8,757 bases of DNA, taken from assembly GCA_014728835.1 (NCBI GenBank), contig WJKY01000033.1, positions 1 to 8,757 of the forward strand, in the 5' to 3' direction. Made by a program: the position numbers and the translations under genes. The notes beneath the pieces were generated by a model. It did not search any database, was not told the DNA's origin, and saw nothing but the letters and a program-made list of their open reading frames with translations. The stretch is from Candidatus Woesearchaeota archaeon (lineage in GTDB: Archaea > Nanobdellota > Nanobdellia > UBA10117 > WJKY01). Below are positions 1 through 5,150 of the stretch, piece by piece; the stretch's first letter is position 1; each line of letters begins with the position of its first letter.

Positions 1-159
1 GCTGAAGAGAAAGATTCTACTGCGCCTACTAACGTAGGAAAACCTAAAAAAGAGAAAAAGGAAGAACCAAAAAAAGAACCAGCGCCAACAGCAGCAGAAT
101 TAGCTGAAAAAAAATCAGAAGAAAAGGAAGAGAAAAAAGAAGAGAGTTCTAATAAATAA
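1..159 (+). CDS. C-terminal tail of a truncated Lys/Glu-rich protein (possibly ribosomal protein L7Ae)
   Basis: An open frame enters from the left edge and ends at TAA (157-159), giving 52 residues of low-complexity sequence made mostly of Lys, Glu, Ala and Pro. No folded domain is visible, so it reads as a disordered charged tail. The ATG of S28e follows 2 bp later, so the two genes are probably co-transcribed. In many archaea the gene directly upstream of S28e-L24e encodes L7Ae, so this could be an extended L7Ae tail. That is an inference from synteny only; nothing in the visible residues is diagnostic. The coding part is real by frame continuity and spacing; the identity is uncertain. Confidence 0.6.
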   Translation, partial: AEEKDSTAPTNVGKPKKEKKEEPKKEPAPTAAELAEKKSEEKEEKKEESSNK

Positions 160-161
160 GC

Positions 162-473
162 ATGGCAAAAAAGAAAAAATCTAATAAAATTAAGAAAGCA
201 AAGAAACAAAAAACAGCAATTAAAAAACAAAGAAAAAAAGGCAAAGGTAAAGAAGAAATTAGTGATCATGCTTATCCTGCAAAAATAATGGAAATTGTCG
301 GTAAAATGGGAACTCGCGAAGGCGGCAAACAAGTCAGAGTTAAAATTCTTGCTGGTCCAGACAGCGGCAAAGTAATGCGAAGAAATGTTTTAGGACCTTT
401 TAGAGTCGGCGATGTTCTAATGCTTAAAGAAACTGAAATTGAAGCTTCACCTACTAAAGGGAGAAAAAGATGA
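162..473 (+). CDS. rps28e: 30S ribosomal protein S28e with a basic N-terminal extension
   Basis: This is a small-subunit ribosomal protein shared by archaea and eukaryotes, 103 residues here. The conserved core begins near residue 37 (YPAKIMEIVGKMGTREG) and continues through VRVKILAGPDSGKVMRRNV and GPFRVGDVLMLKETE, which match the OB-like beta-barrel S28e family. Archaeal S28e is usually about 70 residues; the extra 36 or so at the N terminus are very Lys-rich and probably disordered, perhaps contacting rRNA. The start at 162 is the only ATG before the core. The last 13 codons and the stop are duplicated about 100 bp downstream (533-574) with synonymous changes. It sits 2 bp after the upstream gene and before L24e, a standard archaeal order. 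Confidence 0.95.
   Translation: MAKKKKSNKIKKAKKQKTAIKKQRKKGKGKEEISDHAYPAKIMEIVGKMGTREGGKQVRVKILAGPDSGKVMRRNVLGPFRVGDVLMLKETEIEASPTKGRKR
432..473 (+). repeat. Direct repeat copy 1: 3' end of S28e
   Basis: This 42-nt block encodes the S28e C terminus TEIEASPTKGRKR plus a stop. It recurs at 533-574 with an offset of 101 bp. Only two positions differ: AGA/CGA (both Arg) and TGA/TAA (both stop). This copy completes the functional S28e reading frame. Confidence 0.95.
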
Positions 474-532
474 AAGCTCTAATATTCTTTTCGAGCAAAT
501 GCGAGAACCGTGCTGCAACGGCGGAACGTTGC
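474..532. other. Short insert between S28e 3'-end copies, with stem-loop
   Basis: This 59-nt non-coding segment separates the two copies of the S28e 3' end. Its right half is noticeably more GC-rich than the surroundings. A perfect 7-bp stem (TGCAACG at 514-520 with CGTTGCA at 527-533) with a six-base loop GCGGAA abuts the second repeat copy. No ORF, tRNA or recognised RNA family is visible. It is most simply an inserted sequence; origin unknown. Confidence 0.75.
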
Positions 533-574
533 ACTGAAATTGAAGCTTCACCTACTAAAGGGAGAAAACGATAA
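533..574 (+). repeat. Direct repeat copy 2: displaced S28e 3' end, carries L24e ribosome binding site
   Basis: This is the second copy of the block at 432-473. It lacks the rest of S28e, so it is a gene fragment. Its stop TAA overlaps the L24e ATG by one base, as in the 1-bp overlaps elsewhere in the window, and it carries GGGAG (560-564) about 9 nt before that ATG. It therefore looks like the ancestral S28e-L24e junction, with copy 1 being the added one. Confidence 0.9.
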
Positions 575-753
575 TGGCAAAATGTTCATATTGCAATAAA
601 GAAATTGAAAAAGGAACAGGCAAGTTATTTATTTCTAAAACAGGCAAAATCAAATGGTTTTGTGGTTCAAAGTGTGAGAAAAACGCGCATAAATTAAAAC
701 GCAACCCCAGAAAAGTAAAGTGGATTAAAAAACAAAAAAAATCTAAGAAGTAG
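574..753 (+). CDS. rpl24e: 50S ribosomal protein L24e
   Basis: This encodes a 59-residue large-subunit ribosomal protein of archaea and eukaryotes. The sequence starts MAKCSYCNKEIEKGTGKLF and has a four-Cys zinc ribbon: C4-x2-C7 near the start and C30-x3-C34 in the segment WFCGSKC. The tail is Lys-rich and includes NPRKVKWI, typical of the family. The ATG overlaps the stop of the displaced S28e fragment, whose GGGAG at 560-564 is a suitable ribosome binding site. Its last 11 bp overlap the 3' end of a convergent minus-strand gene. In many archaea ndk and infB follow; neither is present here. Confidence 0.95.
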   Translation: MAKCSYCNKEIEKGTGKLFISKTGKIKWFCGSKCEKNAHKLKRNPRKVKWIKKQKKSKK

Positions 754-1132
754 ATCTCTGACCTTCTACTTGTAAATAATATGTTACTAAATTACCAAAT
801 ATTGTCGCATTAATAAACTCACGTTCTTTATATTTTTTTAAAGTATACTTAAGTTCATTATATCCCCAATCAAATTTGTGTTCTCTATTACATATAAATT
901 CTTGAATTTTAGTATATGCTTCGTTTCCAGTCAAATTTTCTTGTTCTAATTTTCCTACTTTTTTTAATCTAATATCAATATCAGAATAATGTACGTACGT
1001 GTATCCTTTTATTTCAAAGACTATCTCATCAAGCCTGGTAATTTTATTTTTTAACCTGAAAGCTGGAACTTTGCTTACTTTTGATATTTTTTTCCCAAGT
1101 ACACTGTATTTAATTTTTTTCAAGAGCTTCAT
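743..1132 (-). CDS. Hypothetical protein, 129 residues, partner of the HhH-GPD-like gene
   Basis: I do not recognise this protein. The N-terminal 30 residues are strongly basic (MKLLKKIKYSVLGKKISKV), and the rest is mixed alpha/beta-looking and soluble, with two Cys-free halves rich in Tyr and Lys; there is no signal peptide or membrane segment. Its ATG shares one base with the stop of the upstream minus-strand gene, so the two are translationally coupled and probably act together. Its 3' end overlaps L24e by 11 bp. The basic N terminus would suit nucleic-acid binding, but that is a guess. Confidence is for the ORF being a gene, not for a function. Confidence 0.75.
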   Translation of the reverse strand: MKLLKKIKYSVLGKKISKVSKVPAFRLKNKITRLDEIVFEIKGYTYVHYSDIDIRLKKVGKLEQENLTGNEAYTKIQEFICNREHKFDWGYNELKYTLKKYKEREFINATIFGNLVTYYLQVEGQRSTS

Positions 1133-1704
1133 TATTTTTTTAATGTGTATTTTACATAATTATATTCGTCAATAGCTTTTGCAAGTGTTTGCTCATTGCG
1201 TAACGGCCAGTTAATATTTTTAACTATATCTTTAACTTCTTTTTGCATCATTCTTTGAAAACTCAGATAGCTTTCATCATCTGTCCCAACTTTGTAGGCT
1301 TTTCTTATATTTCTATCCCACATTACAAAAACTTCTCTGTCTAAAATATGCATTACTTTTGCAGCTCCAGTATATTCAACACCTTTAATTACAGAAAGAT
1401 TTGAGTACAATTGTTTAACATCATCTCCGATATCATCAAAATCTACATTACTAATGTCAACACCATTATCCTCTAAATCCAAAAGTAGCGGTTCTGCATC
1501 TTCTATTACATCTTTTAATTTGGCTGGGCTTTCATCTATAAAATCTCTGAACTGCGATGGGTTCCATGTTGCCAAAATAAGTTCTGCTGCCTGTAAGGGG
1601 TATTCATCAGCAATTTGAACAGCATCGTCATATAAACTTCCTCTGCGTTCGTGTTTTTTATATTTTTTATGCGCTCTTTCTAATTTTTTTAATGTAATTG
1701 CCAT
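1132..1704 (-). CDS. HhH-GPD DNA-glycosylase-like protein (putative)
   Basis: This 190-residue soluble protein is mostly helical, with a basic N terminus and an acidic middle (residues 67-95). Residues 105-135 resemble the helix-hairpin-helix and catalytic segment of HhH-GPD DNA glycosylases: IKGVEYTGAAKV recalls the hairpin pattern (L/I)PGVG-x-x-TA-x-x-V, and FVMWDRNIRKAY follows at about the right distance, with D130 where the family keeps its catalytic Asp. No Lys occupies the usual bifunctional position and no FeS Cys cluster is present. A role in base excision or DNA surveillance is possible; a non-catalytic DNA binder is equally possible. It heads a two-gene unit with the 743-1132 gene. 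A TATA-like TTTATTA lies about 26 nt upstream of the ATG. Confidence 0.6.
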   Translation of the reverse strand: MAITLKKLERAHKKYKKHERRGSLYDDAVQIADEYPLQAAELILATWNPSQFRDFIDESPAKLKDVIEDAEPLLLDLEDNGVDISNVDFDDIGDDVKQLYSNLSVIKGVEYTGAAKVMHILDREVFVMWDRNIRKAYKVGTDDESYLSFQRMMQKEVKDIVKNINWPLRNEQTLAKAIDEYNYVKYTLKK

Positions 1705-1726
1705 TTTACAATGTTTGGACGGAAAG

Positions 1727-1733
1727 TAATAAA
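1727..1733 (-). promoter_or_regulatory. TATA-like element for the HhH-GPD-like operon
   Basis: TTTATTA on the minus strand is centred about 26 nt before the ATG at 1704, the spacing expected for an archaeal leaderless transcript. The match is weak in so AT-rich a region. Confidence 0.35.
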
Positions 1734-1742
1734 AAAAGTTCG

Positions 1743-1762
1743 CTATTTCTAATAGAAAATAG
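1743..1762. repeat. Short inverted repeat in a divergent intergenic region
   Basis: CTATTT (1743-1748) and AAATAG (1757-1762) are inverted around an eight-base centre, between two divergent genes and just upstream of the minus-strand TATA-like element. It could be an operator, but AT-rich inverted repeats of this size arise easily by chance. Confidence 0.25.
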
Positions 1763-1802
1763 AATCAAAAGCCTTTTATTGAGTGTATTTTTAGTTTATT
1801 TT

Positions 1803-1808
1803 GAGGTG
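1803..1808 (+). promoter_or_regulatory. Ribosome binding site deciding the start of the EF-Tu domain-2-like gene
   Basis: GAGGTG lies 9 nt before the ATG at 1818 and supports that start over the in-frame ATG at 1698, which would add 40 unconserved residues. Confidence 0.7.
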
Positions 1809-1817
1809 CAAAAAATA

Positions 1818-2072
1818 ATGGCTGAAAAAAAGCTCGTAGGAAAAGTTACACACTTTTTCCCTAAAATAAACGTAGCTGTAATAGATGTGCAAGCTCCACT
1901 AAAAGTAGGAGATAAGATTTCCATAGAAGGTCCTACAACTAATTTCACGCAAAAAATTGATTCTATGGAGGTAGAACACAAAAAAGTTGAAAAAGCTAAA
2001 AAAGGCGACGACATTGGAATGAAAGTCAAAGAAAGGGTCAGGGAAAAAGATATGGTGTACAAAGTAGAATAA
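1818..2072 (+). CDS. Stand-alone translation elongation factor domain-2-like protein
   Basis: This 84-residue protein contains the beta-barrel seen as domain 2 of EF-Tu-type GTPases: VGKVTHFFPKINVAVIDV, then LKVGDKISIEGPTTNF, then a Q-K-I-x-S-M-E-V-E-H strand and a closing VREKDMVYKV. Archaea encode free-standing versions usually named translation elongation factor-like protein; the barrel also occurs attached to other proteins. There is no GTPase domain, so it cannot be a GTPase itself; its partner is not known. The start at 1818 is chosen because GAGGTG precedes it and the family begins near MxEKKLVGKV. It is convergent with the next gene across about 77 bp of AT-rich spacer. Confidence 0.85.
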   Translation: MAEKKLVGKVTHFFPKINVAVIDVQAPLKVGDKISIEGPTTNFTQKIDSMEVEHKKVEKAKKGDDIGMKVKERVREKDMVYKVE

Positions 2073-2107
2073 ATTCTTTTTACCTTTTAATAATTTTAAT
2101 TTTCTCT

Positions 2108-2138
2108 ATAATTAATTCTTATTTTTATAATCAATTAT
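2108..2138. terminator. Possible terminator hairpin between convergent genes
   Basis: ATAATTAATT (2108-2117) pairs with AATCAATTAT (2129-2138) with one mismatch, and T-runs occur on both sides within the 77-bp spacer between two convergent genes. Archaeal termination relies mainly on T-runs, so the T-tracts may matter more than the stem. Confidence 0.3.
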
Positions 2139-2149
2139 TAATTTTGTAG

Positions 2150-2476
2150 TTATTTTTTTATAGTTCTATTATAATCAAATTTTAATTTATATTCATAAAA
2201 TAAAGTAGGATGCATGCCTGAACTAACTAATTCTTTTTCTCTTATTATTTTTTTCTTAGCTAGAAAATGGTATGCTTTTTTTATTTCTTTTTTAATTGAA
2301 GTTTTCTCTTCAATAGCTAATTCCTTATTTTCATAATCAGAACAAACATTTGCTAAAAAGTCTTTATTGTTAATTAATTTTTCAATAAGTTCATTTTGGT
2401 TCTGTGATGAATTTGGGTTTAATATTTTTATAAGTTCCATAAAAAATAAACGAGTTTCTAGATTAAGTGCCATCAT
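2150..2476 (-). CDS. Hypothetical protein, possibly winged-helix
   Basis: This 107-108-residue soluble protein begins at one of two adjacent ATGs (2476 or 2473). It is mostly predicted-helical, with an N-terminal LFFMELIKIL helix, a low-complexity Asn/Gln stretch (residues 21-30), a charged middle, and a C-terminal half (AYHFLAKKKIIREKEL then LFYEYKLKF) that could be the recognition helix and wing of a winged-helix fold. That assignment is a shape guess without a diagnostic motif. A TATA-like sequence (TTTATATG, minus strand, 2497-2504) is centred about 24 nt before the ATG, which suits leaderless transcription. The same element appears to serve the divergent pop5 operon, so a regulator of that operon is a testable but unproven idea. 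Confidence 0.6.
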   Translation of the reverse strand: MMALNLETRLFFMELIKILNPNSSQNQNELIEKLINNKDFLANVCSDYENKELAIEEKTSIKKEIKKAYHFLAKKKIIREKELVSSGMHPTLFYEYKLKFDYNRTIKK

Positions 2477-2496
2477 CTAATGATTAGTTTTAAAAA

Positions 2497-2506
2497 CATA
2501 TAAATA
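2497..2506. promoter_or_regulatory. TATA element shared by the divergent 2476(-) gene and the pop5/exosome operon
   Basis: CATATAAATA is centred about 28 nt upstream of the ATG at 2530 on the plus strand and about 24 nt upstream of the ATG at 2476 on the minus strand. Both distances fit a leaderless archaeal transcript, and no other good TATA box lies in this 53-bp gap. Confidence 0.6.
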
Positions 2507-2522
2507 CTGCTATCTAATAAAA

Positions 2523-2573
2523 GTATAAAATGAAGCCTATAAAACCATCAGCTAAAGAGCGAAAGCGTCATAT
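2523..2573 (+). repeat. Direct repeat copy 1: truncated 5' end of pop5
   Basis: This 51-nt block includes GTATAAAATG and the first codons of pop5 (MKPIKPSAKERKR). It recurs at 2671-2721 with an offset of 148 bp. The differences are AAG/AAA, CCT/CCA and ATA/ATT, all synonymous, plus CAT/TAT at codon 14. It sits at the native-looking promoter but no longer leads into full-length pop5. Confidence 0.95.
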
Positions 2574-2676
2574 CCGCTGTTCCGTCAGCGGGCACCGGCT
2601 TCGCTGCGCTCAGAAAGCGAGCTTCGCTGAAATCAATACAATTAAATTCAATGATTTATCGCATTCGGAGGTATAA
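2530..2676 (+). CDS. Chimeric upstream ORF: Pop5 N-terminus fused to insert-encoded peptide (48 aa)
   Basis: The ATG at 2530 is the first start codon after the TATA element and would be used in a leaderless transcript. The first 13 residues (MKPIKPSAKERKR) equal the N terminus of Pop5. The frame then runs through the GC-rich insert, ending at TAA 2674-2676, one base before the true pop5 ATG. The product would be a 48-residue basic peptide with two Cys and no known domain. More likely this is a broken duplicate that acts as an upstream ORF: ribosomes ending here are placed at the GGAGGT and ATG of pop5. Whether the peptide has any role is unknown. Confidence 0.5.
   Translation: MKPIKPSAKERKRHIRCSVSGHRLRCAQKASFAEINTIKFNDLSHSEV
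2574..2670. other. GC-rich structured insert between pop5 5'-end copies
   Basis: This 97-nt segment separates the pop5 copies; its first 57 nt are far more GC-rich than the neighbourhood. Visible stem-loops are CCGCTG (2574-2579) with CAGCGG (2586-2591) around a six-base loop, and a 7-bp stem with a one-base bulge formed by GCT+CGCT (2603-2610) with AGCG+AGC (2616-2622). The word GCTTCGCTG occurs twice (2598-2606 and 2621-2629). The right end is AT-rich and supplies the pop5 ribosome binding site. In mRNA it would form a structured leader. Confidence 0.75.
2667..2672 (+). promoter_or_regulatory. Strong ribosome binding site that decides the pop5 start
   Basis: GGAGGT lies 5 nt before the ATG at 2678. 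It supports that start over the in-frame ATG at 2651, which lies inside the insert, and it is absent before repeat copy 1, where translation would be leaderless. Confidence 0.85.
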
Positions 2677-2721
2677 AATGAAACCAATTAAACCATCAGC
2701 TAAAGAGCGAAAGCGTTATAT
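2671..2721 (+). repeat. Direct repeat copy 2: intact 5' end of pop5
   Basis: This is the second copy of the block at 2523-2573. It continues into the complete pop5 frame. Shared identity includes GTATAAAATGAA and a 27-nt uninterrupted run covering codons 5-13. Confidence 0.95.
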
Positions 2722-3025
2722 ACTCATAAAATTGAAATCTAAAAAGAGAGTCGAGAAAAAGGATGTTAAGAAACTAGTCATCCAGGCTGGTTTGCAATTT
2801 CTCGGTGAGTTAGGAATGGCTCGCAGTGGTTTACAATTCCTACCAGAAACATGGAATAAAAAAAACATGACAGGAATAATAAAAACCGGTCACAAGTTTG
2901 TAAATGAAACAAAGGCGGCTCTAGCTCTAATACAAGAAGTTAAAGGCGAAAAAGCTGCTGTTCAAACTATTAAAACATCAGGCTCTATTAAAACATTAAA
3001 AAACATTCAAAAAAAGGTGAAATAA
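2678..3025 (+). CDS. rnp2: Ribonuclease P protein component 2 (Pop5)
   Basis: This 115-residue protein subunit of archaeal RNase P helps the RNA catalyst trim 5' leaders from pre-tRNA; Pop5 pairs with Rpp30. Family landmarks seen are KERKRYILIKL near the start, AGLQFLGELGMARSGLQ in the middle, TGIIKTGHKFV, ALALIQEVKGEKA, and the C-terminal SGSIKTLK. Length and order match archaeal Pop5, which folds as an RRM-like alpha/beta sandwich. It opens the exosome-proteasome operon; psmA starts directly after its stop. Rpp30, often near, is not in the window. The 5' end exists in two copies, and this copy has a new GGAGGT ribosome site. A longer start at 2651 is disfavoured because it begins inside the insert. 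Confidence 0.92.
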   Translation: MKPIKPSAKERKRYILIKLKSKKRVEKKDVKKLVIQAGLQFLGELGMARSGLQFLPETWNKKNMTGIIKTGHKFVNETKAALALIQEVKGEKAAVQTIKTSGSIKTLKNIQKKVK

Positions 3026-3724
3026 ATGGCGCAAATACTTTCACAACGGGCAATGGGATATGATCGCGCAATAACTGTATTTAGTCCAGATGGACGGTTA
3101 TTGCAAGTTGAATATGCGAAAAAAGCTGTAAACCAAGGTGCAATGACTTTGGGTATTGTCTACAAAGACGGTGTTCTATTAATAGCTGATAGAAGAATAA
3201 GAGAAAAACTGCAAATCTCAGAATCAATAAGAAAAATATACAAACTGGGAAATCATTTGTTGTCTACTTTCTCAGGACTTACATCTGATGCGCGAGTTTT
3301 AGTTAGAAAATGCCGCGTATTTGCTCAGCAACACAAATTAACATATGGCGAAGCAATTGATGTTGAAAGTCTTGTTAAATATCTTTGCGATTTAGAACAG
3401 ATGCATACTTTATATGGTGGAATAAGACCTTTTGGAGTTTCATTTTTAATTGCTGGCTGCGACAAAAAAGGTTTTAAGTTATTTTCAACTGAACCAAGTG
3501 GAATTTACTGGGGTTTTAAAGCCAGAGCAATTGGTCTTAATTCAGATGAAGCAAATAAATTATTAGATAAAAAATACAAAGATGGAATGTCAAAAGAAGA
3601 TGCTGTAAAATTAGCAATTGATATTTTCAAAAAAGTTCTTGGTAAGGATTTCAGCTATGGCAGACTAGAAACCGCAGCAGTAACTGAAAAAGGCACAGAG
3701 GACGTAAATATAGAGAGGAAATAA
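3026..3724 (+). CDS. psmA: Proteasome subunit alpha
   Basis: This 232-residue alpha subunit forms the outer, non-catalytic rings of the archaeal 20S proteasome. The alpha-type signature is present at residues 12-25 (YDRAITVFSPDGRL), followed by QVEYAKKAV and GVLLIADRRI; alpha subunits lack the N-terminal catalytic Thr. K70 in SESIRKIYKL lines up by eye with the pocket Lys of Thermoplasma alpha that docks the C termini of the PAN ATPase. YGGIRPFGVS is the usual mid-domain motif. The ATG directly follows the pop5 stop, with AGGTGA 5 nt upstream; the stop overlaps the SBDS ATG by one base. The beta subunit is not here, as is usual in archaea. Confidence 0.97.
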   Translation: MAQILSQRAMGYDRAITVFSPDGRLLQVEYAKKAVNQGAMTLGIVYKDGVLLIADRRIREKLQISESIRKIYKLGNHLLSTFSGLTSDARVLVRKCRVFAQQHKLTYGEAIDVESLVKYLCDLEQMHTLYGGIRPFGVSFLIAGCDKKGFKLFSTEPSGIYWGFKARAIGLNSDEANKLLDKKYKDGMSKEDAVKLAIDIFKKVLGKDFSYGRLETAAVTEKGTEDVNIERK

Positions 3725-4455
3725 TGCCAAACGGAAGATCACAAAGAGATGTCATAAAAGAAAGAATTTCAATTAATTTAGCTCGCCTTAAAAAAGGCGG
3801 GGAAAATTTTGAAATAATAATTCAAGATCCAGATAAAGCACTAGAGTTCAGACAAGGAAATGATAATATTAGCATGCGTGATATTTTAGAGATTGACAAA
3901 ATCTTTAAGGATGCAAAAAAAGGTGAAGCCCAATCTCCAGATGCTATTAAGAAATGGCTTGGAACTGAAAAAGCTTCAGAAGCTGCAAAAAAAATTCTTA
4001 GGGAAGGTGAATTTCATCTGACAGCTGAGCAGCGAAAGCGCATGTTTGAGGAAAAGAAAAAGAAACTAATTGATCATATTCACAGAAATGCTGCTGACCC
4101 TAAAACTGGAAATCCTCATCCTGTTAAAAGAATTGAACTTGCTATGGAAGAAGCAAAAGTTCAGATTGATCCATACACGCCAATTAGAGCGCAGATGGAT
4201 AAAATAATTGAGCAATTGCGTCCGATTATTCCGCTCTCTTTTGAAAAAATAAAATTAAGAATTAGAATCCCAGCAAAATATGCTGGCTCTGGATATGGAA
4301 ACATAAAATCTAAATACACTTTAAAAAATGAGGAATGGAAAAATGACGGCTCTGTTGAGTTTGAAATGGAAATTCCTGCAGGCATAAAGCCTGATATATA
4401 TAATATTGTCAATAAGCTCACAAATGGTGAAGCTACGATAGAGGAGATGAAATAA
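3724..4455 (+). CDS. Ribosome maturation protein SBDS (Sdo1 family)
   Basis: This is the 243-residue archaeal member of the Shwachman-Bodian-Diamond syndrome family, which in eukaryotes works with an EF-2-like GTPase to release the anti-association factor (aIF6 in archaea) from the large subunit. Domain order is as expected: the N-terminal FYSH domain to about residue 100 (NLARLKKGGENFEI, then ILREGEFHLTAEQRKRMFEE at its end), a three-helix domain II to about 170 (NPHPVKRIELAMEEA), and a ferredoxin-like domain III (IPLSFEKIKLRIRIPAKY) to the end. About 10 residues precede the usual start, but no better ATG is available. One-base overlaps join it to psmA and rrp4, and GAGGAG near its end is the rrp4 ribosome site. 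Confidence 0.95.
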   Translation: MPNGRSQRDVIKERISINLARLKKGGENFEIIIQDPDKALEFRQGNDNISMRDILEIDKIFKDAKKGEAQSPDAIKKWLGTEKASEAAKKILREGEFHLTAEQRKRMFEEKKKKLIDHIHRNAADPKTGNPHPVKRIELAMEEAKVQIDPYTPIRAQMDKIIEQLRPIIPLSFEKIKLRIRIPAKYAGSGYGNIKSKYTLKNEEWKNDGSVEFEMEIPAGIKPDIYNIVNKLTNGEATIEEMK

Positions 4456-5150
4456 TGGCAAAAGAAAAAATTCATATAAAAAATAGGGATATAGTAGTCC
4501 CAGGTGATTTATTAGCAGAAGGTATGGCTTACTTACCATCTGGAAAAGCCTTTAGAGAGGATAATAAAATTTACGCAGCAACAGTTGGTTTAATATCAAT
4601 CAAAGGTCGCGTAATTAAAGTAATTCCTTTAGCTGGCAAATACATGCCAAAAAAAGGCGATGTTGTTATTGGAAGAGTTACAAATATGGGTTATTCAGGA
4701 TGGCATCTTGATGTAAATAGTCCATATAATGCAGATTTAAATATTGGAGAAGCTACAAGAGAATACATAGATCTTGCAAAAACAGATCTTAGCAAATATT
4801 TTGATATAGGTGAGTATGCACTTGCTGAAGTTATAAATATTTCAGAAAACAAATATATCAAATTATCAACAAAGAAAAGACCTTATAGGAAACTTAAAGG
4901 CGGAAATATAATTGAAGTTTCACCTACAAAGATTCCAAGAATAATAGGCAAAGCAGGTAGCATGATTAAAATGCTTAAAGATAGTTCTGGTTGCGATATT
5001 ATTGTTGGTCAAAACGGAATTGTTTGGATCAAAGGCACACCAGAAAAAGAAGCTTTGGTTGCGCAAGCAATTCACAGAATTGAAAAAGAATCACATACAA
5101 AAGGTCTGACATATAACATCAAAAAGATGTTAGGAGGCAAGAAAAAATGA
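4455..5150 (+). CDS. rrp4: Exosome RNA-binding cap subunit Rrp4
   Basis: This 231-residue cap protein sits on the Rrp41-Rrp42 hexamer and feeds single-stranded RNA into the channel. The N-terminal domain shows VVPGD (14-18) and ends with GKVxF-like SGKAFRED. The S1 domain spans about 60-140 (GDVVIGRVTNMGYSGWHLDV; LAEVINISENKYIKLS), and a KH domain occupies about 150-215 with the GxxG loop GKAG (165-168) within IPRIIGKAGSMIKML. This matches the NTD-S1-KH layout of archaeal Rrp4; the other cap protein, Csl4, has a zinc ribbon instead of KH. It overlaps SBDS by 1 bp and rrp41 by 4 bp (ATGA), with AGGAGG (5132-5137) inside its end serving rrp41. Confidence 0.97.
   Translation: MAKEKIHIKNRDIVVPGDLLAEGMAYLPSGKAFREDNKIYAATVGLISIKGRVIKVIPLAGKYMPKKGDVVIGRVTNMGYSGWHLDVNSPYNADLNIGEATREYIDLAKTDLSKYFDIGEYALAEVINISENKYIKLSTKKRPYRKLKGGNIIEVSPTKIPRIIGKAGSMIKMLKDSSGCDIIVGQNGIVWIKGTPEKEALVAQAIHRIEKESHTKGLTYNIKKMLGGKKK

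Noticed and set aside
432..574. An intron, intein or translational bypass element in S28e
   Set aside because: S28e is complete with its own stop in copy 1, and copy 2 is only a fragment, so nothing needs to be spliced or skipped.
1698..1817. An N-terminal extension of the EF-Tu domain-2-like protein
   Set aside because: The extra 40 residues resemble no part of the family, start over the divergent gene's first codons, and GAGGTG favours 1818.
2651..2677. An earlier in-frame ATG for Pop5
   Set aside because: It adds nine residues encoded by the insert and lacks a ribosome site; GGAGGT precisely precedes the ATG at 2678.
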